This document shows positions 46,688 through 53,709 of a DNA stretch of 64,000 bases, piece after piece (position 1 is the first letter of the stretch; every line of letters starts with the position of its first letter). The translations under genes were made by a program, and so were the position numbers. A model generated the notes under the pieces. That model was not told the DNA's origin and did not search any database. It worked only from the letters and a program-made list of their open reading frames with translations. Source of the stretch: Cohnella sp. OV330 (GTDB lineage Bacteria > Bacillota > Bacilli > Paenibacillales > Paenibacillaceae); contig NZ_FOKE01000008.1 in assembly GCF_900112065.1 (NCBI RefSeq), positions 1-64,000 of the forward strand, given 5' to 3'.

Positions 46688-47644
46688 ATGTCCGACCGGG
46701 ACGAGATCGCGGAGCAAAGAAGGAAAAACCTGAAGCTCATCCAATTCAGCAAGGACGATCAGTCGCTCGTCGAATCGGATAAGCCGAAGGAAACGTTCGC
46801 CGACGTCGGCGGCCTTGAAGACGTCAAAAAGAAAATCCGGATGAACTTCATATTGCCGCTGCAGCAGCCCGAACTGTTCGCGGCCTACGGCAAGGAAGCG
46901 GGCGGCAGCCTCCTGCTGTTCGGCCCGCCGGGCTGCGGCAAAACGTTTTTGGCCCGTGCCGTCGCCGGCGAGATCGACGCGAACTTCTTGCATATCGAGC
47001 TTCAGGCCATATTGTCCATGTATGCGGGCCAGAGCGAGCACAATTTGCACGACATCTTCGATAAAGCCAGGCAGAGCAAGCCCTGCGTCATTTTTATCGA
47101 CGAGCTCGACGCGATGGGCGGCAGCCGGCATCAGATGAGACAGCATCACGATCGGATGCTGGTCAATCAGCTGTTGCTCGAGCTGGACGGCCTGCAGGCG
47201 GAAAACGAGAACGTATTCGTCATCGGCGCGACCAATACGCCTTGGTATCTCGACTCGGCGCTCCGGCGGCCGGGACGGTTCAACCATCTCGTCTTCGTGC
47301 CCCCGCCGGAGGAAGCCGAACGGGAGCGGATCCTGGAGCTTAAGCTGTCCGGCAAGCCTGCGGAGGGACTCCAGCTGGGGAAGATCGCGGCGGAGACGAA
47401 ACTCTTCTCGGGCGCGGATCTCGAGCAGGTCGTCAAGGACGCGGTCGAGTCGGCCATGGAGCGCATGCTCGGATCGGGCCGGATCGAGCCGATCACGAAC
47501 GACGATCTGCGGCGCTCGGCCAAGATGCGAAAGGCGACGACGCTGGAGTGGTTTTCGACGGCCAAAAATTACGCGACGTTCAGCGATGCCAACGGCGATT
47601 ATCGAATCGTGCTCGACTACGCGAAAAAGCATGGCATTAAATAA
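46688..47644 (+). CDS. Single-domain AAA+ ATPase
   Basis: The 318-residue protein is one AAA module of the classical clade (FtsH/p97/spastin-like): DVGGLEDVKKKI, Walker A FGPPGCGKTF, Walker B CVIFIDELDAMGG, sensor 1 VIGATNTPW and the second region of homology ALRRPGRFNHLVF with arginine fingers. There is no protease domain, second AAA ring or recognisable N-domain beyond ~45 residues. GAGGTGG precedes the ATG. The TPR protein gene follows at 30 bases, and the pair probably acts together; function unknown. Confidence 0.88.
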   Translation: MSDRDEIAEQRRKNLKLIQFSKDDQSLVESDKPKETFADVGGLEDVKKKIRMNFILPLQQPELFAAYGKEAGGSLLLFGPPGCGKTFLARAVAGEIDANFLHIELQAILSMYAGQSEHNLHDIFDKARQSKPCVIFIDELDAMGGSRHQMRQHHDRMLVNQLLLELDGLQAENENVFVIGATNTPWYLDSALRRPGRFNHLVFVPPPEEAERERILELKLSGKPAEGLQLGKIAAETKLFSGADLEQVVKDAVESAMERMLGSGRIEPITNDDLRRSAKMRKATTLEWFSTAKNYATFSDANGDYRIVLDYAKKHGIK

Positions 47645-47673
47645 GCGGTCCGGCAAGCGGGGAGGCGGCGCGG

Positions 47674-48540
47674 TTGGAACAAGCGGCTTGGCAGGCGTCC
47701 TATAGGGCGGCCGAGCAACTCATCGAATGGAAAAGATACAAGGAAGCGCTCGAGGAGACGCAGCGGCTGCTGGCGCTCGATCCGGAGGACGCGGACGCGT
47801 TGGCGCTTGCCGGTCGCGTCCATCTGTGCATGGACCGGCACCAAGAAGCGCTGCATTGGGCGCAGGAGGCGCTGCGCAGAGATCCGGAGCATCTGCTGGC
47901 CTGGTTCGTGCGCGTATCCGCCTACTACGAGACCGGCCGGCTCAAGGAGTTCCAAGAAGCGTTGGCCGAAGCGCTGCGGCTCGATCCGTATGAATCGTTC
48001 TATTATTATTTGAACGCCAACTATTACAATAAAAAAGGACAATTCCAGCTTGCCAAGTCCGAGCTGCTTCGCGCGCTGGAGATTCAGCCTCACAATCCCG
48101 TTTATCTCGCCCTGCTCAGCTACGTCGAGGCGCTCCTCGGCGACTTCGAGGCATCCGCGAAGATCGACGCCCAGGCGATCCGGCTCGATGCCGAGACGCC
48201 GCACGTGCTGCTGCATTTGGCTTGGGCGGCCCGCACGCGCGGCGATTTCAAGCTTGACGAGACGTACATGAAAAGCGCGATCCGACTCAATCCGGACGAC
48301 AAGCAGTTCCAGGACGAGTATCTGGAGGCGCTGCAACGCGCGCATCCGATGTACCGAATCTTCGCCGTGCCCGGCAATTACGTTCGCAAAATGCGTCCTT
48401 GGCAAATTTGGATCGCTTGGGTCGCCGCATGGATATTGTTCAAGCCTTTGTTACTGCTTTTTATCGTGCTGTACGTGGTGTCGAAGTGGGGGACCAAAGC
48501 GCTCGTCCATGTGCGCGTGTTCGGTTGGCGGCGGCGGTAA
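47674..48540 (+). CDS. TPR protein with C-terminal membrane anchor
   Basis: About five tetratricopeptide repeats cover residues 8-215 (e.g. YKEALEETQRLLALDPEDAD, HQEALHWAQEALRRDPEHLL, QLAKSELLRALEIQPHNPVY). A hydrophobic segment near residues 248-270 (WIAWVAAWILFKPLLLLFIV) is followed by a basic tail ending WRRR, so the repeats probably face the cytoplasm. Start is TTG at 47674 with GGGGAGG upstream. The upstream AAA+ ATPase is a likely partner; TPR domains often recruit substrates. No homologue of known function is recognised. Confidence 0.85.
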   Translation: MEQAAWQASYRAAEQLIEWKRYKEALEETQRLLALDPEDADALALAGRVHLCMDRHQEALHWAQEALRRDPEHLLAWFVRVSAYYETGRLKEFQEALAEALRLDPYESFYYYLNANYYNKKGQFQLAKSELLRALEIQPHNPVYLALLSYVEALLGDFEASAKIDAQAIRLDAETPHVLLHLAWAARTRGDFKLDETYMKSAIRLNPDDKQFQDEYLEALQRAHPMYRIFAVPGNYVRKMRPWQIWIAWVAAWILFKPLLLLFIVLYVVSKWGTKALVHVRVFGWRRR

Positions 48541-48638
48541 CGGCGCGGAAAATCGGGAGAAAGAGACTCGTCATGGTTAAGATTGCGCTTACCCGGGTAA
48601 TTAATCCATGTCCTTATTCAACCCGGAGGTGGATTCGT

Positions 48639-48824
48639 ATGGCGAACAACGGCAGGTTGGACAGGCAGGGAATCGACGTGCAGGAGGAAGGCAAGCAATG
48701 GCAGGCTCACGCGGACAGGGCGAAGGCGAACTTCGAAGCGGTCAAGGAGCAGCGTCCCGTCGGCATCAATAGTCACCCCGACAGGCAAAATCGGATGATA
48801 GACACGCGCAATTTGCGCAAATAG
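48639..48824 (+). CDS. Small hydrophilic protein, 61 residues
   Basis: ATG at 48639 has GGAGGTGG six bases upstream and opens a 61-codon frame. The product is charged and polar (DVQEEGKQWQAHADRAKANF, RPVGINSHPDRQNRMIDTR), without membrane segments or cysteines, and looks helical. Size and composition recall small spore proteins, but it lacks the alpha/beta SASP motif. A terminator follows directly. Family not recognised. Confidence 0.7.
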   Translation: MANNGRLDRQGIDVQEEGKQWQAHADRAKANFEAVKEQRPVGINSHPDRQNRMIDTRNLRK

Positions 48825-48838
48825 ATGAAAGACTTGCG

Positions 48839-48866
48839 ACCCGGCAGCCAGCGCTGCCGGGTTTTT
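48839..48866 (+). terminator. Rho-independent terminator before miaB
   Basis: ACCCGGCAGC (48839-48848) pairs with GCTGCCGGGT (48853-48862), followed by TTTT. Confidence 0.9.
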
Positions 48867-48912
48867 CGCGCACTCGCGTGCCGAACGGCTCTTTTTTGCC
48901 GCCGGAATAGGC

Positions 48913-48941
48913 TTGGGCGCCTTAATTTGCTATGCTATAAT
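48913..48941 (+). promoter_or_regulatory. Sigma-A promoter for miaB-ricA
   Basis: TTGGGC (48913-48918), 17 bases, perfect TATAAT (48936-48941) with an extended TG. Confidence 0.78.
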
Positions 48942-48997
48942 GGAGAATCGAATGGTCCCAACGCTATGAGGGCGCACGACAGGAGGTATCTCTTCGC

Positions 48998-50602
48998 ATG
49001 ACGAAGGAAGGCCAAGGACGGCAAGACGCCGGTCCGGCTAAAGATTATGCCAAATACTTCGACTTCTCGGGCGCAAAGGTCATTGCCCAGGAAGACGGAA
49101 AGACGACATATCGCATCAACGGCCGCAACGTTCAAATCTCTTCGCCCCCCGATCTTCGGGAAGGCAAGAAACGCGGCAAAGAAGAGATCCGGGTCCACTA
49201 CGATACGGGTATCGGCGAGGACATGAAGACATTCGGCGCAGGCCGGTATTACTGCATCTTCACGTACGGCTGCCAGATGAACGAGCACGACACGGAGATC
49301 ATGCGCGGCTTGTTCGAGGAAATGGGCTACATCGCTACAGAAGACAAGCAGCAGGCTGACGTCATCTTGATCAACACTTGCGCGGTGCGCGAAAACGCGG
49401 AGGACAAAGTGTTCGGCGAGCTCGGCCACCTGAAGCGGCTTAAGCTCCAGAAGCCGGAGCTGGTGCTTGGCGTATGCGGCTGCATGTCCCAGGAAGTATC
49501 GGTCGTCAATCGCATTTTGGAGAAGCACCCGCACGTCGATCTTATTTTCGGCACGCACAACATTCACCGTCTGCCCGAGCTGCTGAAGGAAGCGCATTAC
49601 GGCAAGGAGATGGTCGTCGAGGTCTGGTCCAAGGAAGGCGACATCATCGAGAACCTGCCGAAGAAGCGGGAAGGCCTTCGCGCTTGGGTGAACATCATGT
49701 ACGGCTGCGACAAGTTTTGCACGTACTGCATCGTGCCGTATACGCGGGGCAAGGAGCGGAGCCGGGTGCCGGAGGACGTCATCGCCGAAGTGCGAGAGCT
49801 CGCGCGCCAAGGCTTCAAGGAGATCACCCTGCTCGGGCAGAACGTCAATGCCTACGGCAAAGATTTCGCGGACCGGAACTACCGGTTCGGCGATCTGATG
49901 GACGACATCCGAAAGATCGACATTCCGCGCGTCCGGTTCACGACGAGCCACCCGCGGGACTTCGACGACCATCTGATCGAGGTGCTCGCCAAAGGCGGCA
50001 ACCTGGTGGAGCACATTCACCTGCCGTTCCAGTCGGGCAGCAGCGAAGTGCTCAAGCGGATGAGCCGCAAGTATACGCGCGAGCAATTCCTGTCCCTGGT
50101 CGGACGCATTCGCGCCGCGATGCCGAACGCCGTGCTGACGAGCGATATCATCGTCGGCTTCCCCGGCGAGACCGAGGAACAGTTCGAGGAGACGATCGAG
50201 GTCGTTCGCGAAGCGGGCATCTCGATGGCCTATACGTTCATCTATTCGCCGCGCGCCGGCACGCCGGCCGCCGAGATGGAGGACAACGTGCCGTACGAGG
50301 CGAAGCAGCGGAGGCTCGCGCGCCTGAACGAGGTGATCGCCGAGATGAGCTTGGCCAGCAACCTGGAGCTGACGGGCCAGGTCGTCGAGGTGCTCGTCGA
50401 AGGCGAGAGCAAGAACAACGCGAACGTGCTGTCCGGGCGTACGCGCAGCAACAAGCTGATCCACTTCGAAGGCCCCAAGTCGTGGATCGGTCAGTTCGCC
50501 AACGTACGCGTCACGCAGCCGCAGACTTGGTTCATCCGGGCCGAAGCGATCGGCTTGGCGGAAGCGGAGCGCGAATTGCCGAAAACGGCCGGCGGCGTTT
50601 AA
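48998..50602 (+). CDS. miaB: tRNA-2-methylthio-N6-dimethylallyladenosine synthase
   Basis: MiaB is a radical-SAM methylthiotransferase that modifies A37 of tRNAs reading UNN codons. The N-terminal UPF0004 domain carries cluster cysteines in [21 protein letters not shown] and GVCGCMSQ. The radical-SAM CxxxCxxC is in [17 protein letters not shown], and a C-terminal TRAM domain follows. The N-terminus is extended by ~70 residues, as in Bacillus. AGGAGGT precedes the ATG. In B. subtilis MiaB activity depends on the Ric proteins; ricA follows here. Confidence 0.96.
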   Translation: MTKEGQGRQDAGPAKDYAKYFDFSGAKVIAQEDGKTTYRINGRNVQISSPPDLREGKKRGKEEIRVHYDTGIGEDMKTFGAGRYYCIFTYGCQMNEHDTEIMRGLFEEMGYIATEDKQQADVILINTCAVRENAEDKVFGELGHLKRLKLQKPELVLGVCGCMSQEVSVVNRILEKHPHVDLIFGTHNIHRLPELLKEAHYGKEMVVEVWSKEGDIIENLPKKREGLRAWVNIMYGCDKFCTYCIVPYTRGKERSRVPEDVIAEVRELARQGFKEITLLGQNVNAYGKDFADRNYRFGDLMDDIRKIDIPRVRFTTSHPRDFDDHLIEVLAKGGNLVEHIHLPFQSGSSEVLKRMSRKYTREQFLSLVGRIRAAMPNAVLTSDIIVGFPGETEEQFEETIEVVREAGISMAYTFIYSPRAGTPAAEMEDNVPYEAKQRRLARLNEVIAEMSLASNLELTGQVVEVLVEGESKNNANVLSGRTRSNKLIHFEGPKSWIGQFANVRVTQPQTWFIRAEAIGLAEAERELPKTAGGV

Positions 50603-50642
50603 ACTAATAAGAGGAAGTTCACATTCGGGAGGAACCCATTAC

Positions 50643-51155
50643 ATGTCTCAGCATTCGCACGATCACCATCACGGCCACGACGGCTGCAGCCACGGCGTAC
50701 CCGATCTCGGACAACCTGAAGGCTACGTCATTCCCGAGTTCGACAACCGGGAGCTGATCCTGCGCGACGACATCCTCGCGCGGGCCAAGGAGTTGGCCCA
50801 GCTCATCACGACGGCCGACGAGGTGCAAACGTACCAGAACGCGGAGCGGCTCATTCAGCGCCATGACAAAGTGCAAGGCTTGATCTCCCAGATTAAAAAG
50901 AAGCAAAAGGAACTCGTCGCGTTCCAAAAGACGTTCAAAAATCCGGCGATGGTCGAAAAGATCGAAGGCGAGATCGCGACGCTTCAGGACGAGCTCGACG
51001 GCATGCCGGTCGTTCAGCAGTTCCAGCAAAGCCAGACCGACGTCAACTATATGCTGCAGTCCATCGTCAGCATCATTCGCGACACGGTCGCGGAGAAGCT
51101 CGACGTCGAAGCGGCGACGCCGCCTGCCGAAGAGCCGGAGACTTGCATCGATTGA
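50643..51155 (+). CDS. ricA: RicA (YmcA) family protein with His-rich N-terminus
   Basis: RicA works with RicF and RicT in an iron-sulfur complex that aids RNase Y maturation cleavage, sporulation and biofilm control. The YlbF/YmcA helical core covers about residues 40-150 (ILARAKELAQLITTADEVQ, AERLIQRHDKVQGLISQIK). The 170 residues exceed the ~143 of B. subtilis because of an N-terminal HSHDHHHGHDGCSHG stretch, which could bind metal, and a C-terminal tail with one Cys (ETCID). GGGAGGA precedes the ATG. Confidence 0.88.
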   Translation: MSQHSHDHHHGHDGCSHGVPDLGQPEGYVIPEFDNRELILRDDILARAKELAQLITTADEVQTYQNAERLIQRHDKVQGLISQIKKKQKELVAFQKTFKNPAMVEKIEGEIATLQDELDGMPVVQQFQQSQTDVNYMLQSIVSIIRDTVAEKLDVEAATPPAEEPETCID

Positions 51156-51245
51156 TCGTCGGACGGTATTAAAGGCAAGGGATTCACGTAGCGCGAGCCT
51201 GCCCCGGCAGGATTATCTCGGCTCACGGCAAGAAGGGCCGCGGCA

Positions 51246-52283
51246 TTATGCGCGGCCCTTCGGCATATACGGCGTGGACGCGGCGGCGGGGCCGGACTTG
51301 CTTCGCTTGCCGGCGCCGCTTCCCTTGACCGTGCGGAAGACGGGCGCCGGCCGGGTGATTTTCTCCTGCCGGACCGGCTTCGAGACGCGGGCTGCCGGCG
51401 GACGGTCGTCGCGAGCCGTGGCGGGAGACGTCGGTTTGCGCGTTCGCGCGCGCGCGTTCGGTTCTGGGGCGGGACGGTTGCCGGCGGCGCCCGTCGAACG
51501 TTTTTTTCCGGAAGCGGGGGGATGAGAGACGGAGCCGCCGCCCGAGCGGTTCGCGCCGGCGGATCGATTGACGCCGCCCGAGCGGTTGGCGCCTTCCGAG
51601 CGGCTAGCGCCGGTTGAACGGTTCGTGCCGCCTGAACGATTCGCTTCTTTTTTGTCTTGTCCTGCGCCTGCAGACTTGCTTCCGGCCGGCTTGACGACGA
51701 GCTCCTTCGACCGCTGATCGTAGCTCAGCTTGTAGGCCGTGCCGGTCCGAAGCTTGAGCGCGCGAACGGCGTCAGGATGCAGATTCAGCCCGCTCTCGAA
51801 CAGATTGGCGGGCGAACGGACCGCAAGTCGGCGGGATCGCCCGCCGTGCCTGAGCGTCAGCGTGTGATCCCGCCTATCGTCAGGCAAGCCGAGCCGGCTA
51901 AGCAGCGCATATCCGATCGACAAGCGGCCGGCGCCGAGCTTGGCATCGCTGCCGATCGAAGCGGACGCCGCCGACAACGGCGACAGGCCGATCTTAAGCG
52001 TCTTTCGTTCCGTGTCATAGACGAGTTTGTACCGCTTGTCTCCGGTCAACCGCAGCTGTCTCGCCAAGGCGGCGCCGAGCTCGAAGCTGCCGTGAAAGCA
52101 TTCGCCTCCGCTGCGCATGCGGACGACCGCTTTTTCGGAATGTCTTCCGTTGACAAGCGTGACCTCGGTACCGTCCCCGATCTCCGTCAAGGCGTTTTCA
52201 TCGCCGTACGCGCAGCCGGACGTCATTTGGACCGTTCGCTCCGGCAGATCGCTGACGATAAGGTCCAGTATGCTGCTGATCAT
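51246..52283 (-). CDS. Repeat-containing protein with duplicated YheC/D-like domain
   Basis: The 345-residue protein has an internal duplication of a ~60-residue unit: KAVVRMRSGGECFHGSFELG to YKLVYDTERKTLKIG (about 50-115) and RLAVRSPANLFESGLNL to YKLSYDQRSKELVVK (about 148-200). The pattern recalls the N-terminal part of YheC/YheD spore-coat-associated proteins, without their ATP-grasp domain; this is an inference. A hexapeptide repeat, (N/S)RSxGx, follows (about 218-255), then a basic Pro/Arg/Lys-rich tail. It stands where B. subtilis has cotE. Confidence 0.7.
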   Translation of the reverse strand: MISSILDLIVSDLPERTVQMTSGCAYGDENALTEIGDGTEVTLVNGRHSEKAVVRMRSGGECFHGSFELGAALARQLRLTGDKRYKLVYDTERKTLKIGLSPLSAASASIGSDAKLGAGRLSIGYALLSRLGLPDDRRDHTLTLRHGGRSRRLAVRSPANLFESGLNLHPDAVRALKLRTGTAYKLSYDQRSKELVVKPAGSKSAGAGQDKKEANRSGGTNRSTGASRSEGANRSGGVNRSAGANRSGGGSVSHPPASGKKRSTGAAGNRPAPEPNARARTRKPTSPATARDDRPPAARVSKPVRQEKITRPAPVFRTVKGSGAGKRSKSGPAAASTPYMPKGRA

Positions 52284-52317
52284 CGCACCGTTTCACGCTC
52301 CCGATTGCAGGACTTTG

Positions 52318-52333
52318 CTGCCGCGCGGCAGCC
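52318..52333 (+). promoter_or_regulatory. Perfect 16-base palindrome between divergent genes
   Basis: GCTGCCGCGCGGCAGC is a perfect palindrome in the 159-base gap between the divergent genes ending and starting at 52283 and 52443. It could be an operator or a strong RNA hairpin. Confidence 0.45.
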
Positions 52334-52442
52334 GCATGTCATCAGAATATGCCGCTTGGCCGACCGCTGCCTGTACCTTCGTCTATCAGCGGTCCGCCTG
52401 GATGGAGACTTGCCCGGCCAGCGTACATTTCCAGGGAAGAAG

Positions 52443-52844
52443 GTGATTCCGATCTCGGATTTTCTGCAAATCAAAGGCTTGACCGGCGAACTCAAGGTTT
52501 CCCACAAAAAAGGCCCGTTCGGGTTGACCTTGTCGACGCGCGAACTGGTCGTGCAAAAGCCGCATATGAACTACTACATCTTGTTCGAGCATATCGTGAG
52601 CGTCGTTCCCTGCGAGAGCGTCCGTCTCGACCGGAAGGCGATGAGAGCGGCCCGTACGGCGAGCGGCGAGATCGCCTACGGGTCGATCGCTGCAGGGAGC
52701 GCGTACTATGCGGTCTATGCGAAGGAAGTCGTCGTGCATCACCGCGGCGGGATTCACCGCACGGGGCCGATGGAATTCAGGCTGCCGATCTACAAACGGC
52801 TGATCGAAGAGCTGGCGAGGTACGGCGGATTGACGGTCATCTGA
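52443..52844 (+). CDS. Conserved-looking protein of unknown function, 133 residues
   Basis: GTG at 52443, with GGGAAG close upstream, opens a 133-codon frame (IPISDFLQIKGLTGELKVSH ... LIEELARYGGLTVI). The frame is open far upstream but overlaps the opposite gene there, so I cut it at the GTG. The product is beta-rich with mixed charge and has one weak hydrophobic segment (ASGEIAYGSIAAGSAYYAVYA). No catalytic motif or family is recognised. Codon use looks like a real gene. It ends at a bidirectional terminator. Confidence 0.65.
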   Translation: MIPISDFLQIKGLTGELKVSHKKGPFGLTLSTRELVVQKPHMNYYILFEHIVSVVPCESVRLDRKAMRAARTASGEIAYGSIAAGSAYYAVYAKEVVVHHRGGIHRTGPMEFRLPIYKRLIEELARYGGLTVI

Positions 52845-52856
52845 ATGCCTTGCATG

Positions 52857-52906
52857 AAAAGATCGCCCTTCTCCCCGTCGCAGGACGGGGAGAAGGGCGA
52901 TCTTTT
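52857..52906. terminator. Bidirectional terminator, 23-bp stem
   Basis: AAAAGATCGCCCTTCTCCCC... (52857-52879) pairs perfectly with 52884-52906 around GCAG. Flanking A and T runs serve both the plus-strand gene at 52443 and bioY on the minus strand. Confidence 0.93.
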
Positions 52907-52953
52907 TCATTACGGATGGCAAGCTTGCAAAGAACGTGCAAAGCAATCGTTCA

Positions 52954-53610
52954 TTAACGTCTCGCCAGACGACTAAGCGTGCCCGAAAGCGCCGGGCGCA
53001 GCGCGGCGATGATGACCGCGGCCGCGGCGCCTTTGACGAAGTCGCCGGGAAGGAACGGGTAGCAGGCGCCGACCAGCGCCGTATGCAGCGAGACATGCGC
53101 CTTGTGCGCGTACCAGGGCACGCCTCCGACATAAGATAGCGCGATGCCGAACAGGACGATCGATACGATCAGAATGGCGTATGTACGCGACGTCGTCTTG
53201 CGGCCTTTGCGGAAGAGCCGATCGGCCGTCATTCCGATAAACAGCGCTTGGAACGGAAACATCCAGATGAAGCCGCCGGTCGGCCCGAATACCGTCGCGA
53301 GCCCGCCTCGCCCGTGGAGGAGGGGCAGTCCTGCGGCAGCCAGCAGCACGACAACCGCGATGCTGGAAAAGCCGAGCCGCGCGCCCAGCAGTCCGCCGGC
53401 GAGCATGACGGCCAGCGTCTGGAGGGTGATGGGGACGCTCGTGAAGCCTAGCGGAATCGAGACATAGCTAAAGGCGATGAACAGCGCGGCGAACAAAGCC
53501 GTAAAAACGGTTTTGCCGATCCAGGCGGAAACGGCGTGTTGCCGTACGACGATCGCGCCGTCTTGAGTCTCGGCGCTCCGATCGGAGGGCCAGCGATTCG
53601 GTTGAGACAT
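52954..53610 (-). CDS. bioY: Biotin transporter substrate-binding subunit BioY
   Basis: BioY is the membrane S component that binds biotin in ECF transporters. The 218-residue protein has six hydrophobic helices and the family sequence FTALFAALFIAFSYVSIPLG, VPITLQTLAVMLAGGLLG, VFGPTGGFIWMFPF and YFLPGDFVKG-like YPFLPGDFVKGAAAA. ATG at 53610 follows GAGGAG by eight bases; an ATG at 53628 is less well placed. It diverges from a fused ECF module gene, with a BirA-type operator between them. Confidence 0.95.
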   Translation of the reverse strand: MSQPNRWPSDRSAETQDGAIVVRQHAVSAWIGKTVFTALFAALFIAFSYVSIPLGFTSVPITLQTLAVMLAGGLLGARLGFSSIAVVVLLAAAGLPLLHGRGGLATVFGPTGGFIWMFPFQALFIGMTADRLFRKGRKTTSRTYAILIVSIVLFGIALSYVGGVPWYAHKAHVSLHTALVGACYPFLPGDFVKGAAAAVIIAALRPALSGTLSRLARR

Positions 53611-53629
53611 TGTCAATTCTCCTCTCAAA

Positions 53630-53660
53630 TGTTAACCTAAAATCTAGAAGGTGGTTAACA
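53630..53660. promoter_or_regulatory. BirA operator between bioY and the ECF fusion gene
   Basis: TGTTAACC (53630-53637), 15 bases, GGTTAACA (53653-53660) form a perfect inverted repeat of the BirA type. The right half overlaps the -35 (TTAACA, 53655-53660) of the plus-strand gene, and the left half lies in the bioY leader/promoter area, so one site could control both. Confidence 0.85.
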
Positions 53661-53684
53661 ATTGGAATTCTAGCATGGTATAAC
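53655..53684 (+). promoter_or_regulatory. Promoter of the ECF fusion gene
   Basis: TTAACA (53655-53660), 18 bases, TATAAC (53679-53684) with extended TG. The -35 lies inside the BirA operator. Confidence 0.65.
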
Positions 53685-53709
53685 CGGTTTGGGAAGAAGG
53701 AATTTAAGA

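Noticed and set aside
49474-50607. 377-codon second frame inside miaB
   Set aside because: Arg/Ala/Gly-rich shadow of the radical-SAM gene.
51530-51650. Possible CRISPR-like repeats
   Set aside because: The short periodic unit is in frame and encodes the (N/S)RSxGx peptide repeat; there are no spacers of constant length.
51657-52442. Upstream extension of the 133-residue unknown gene
   Set aside because: It overlaps the opposite repeat-protein gene and has shadow-like composition; a GTG with a nearby purine-rich site fits better at 52443.
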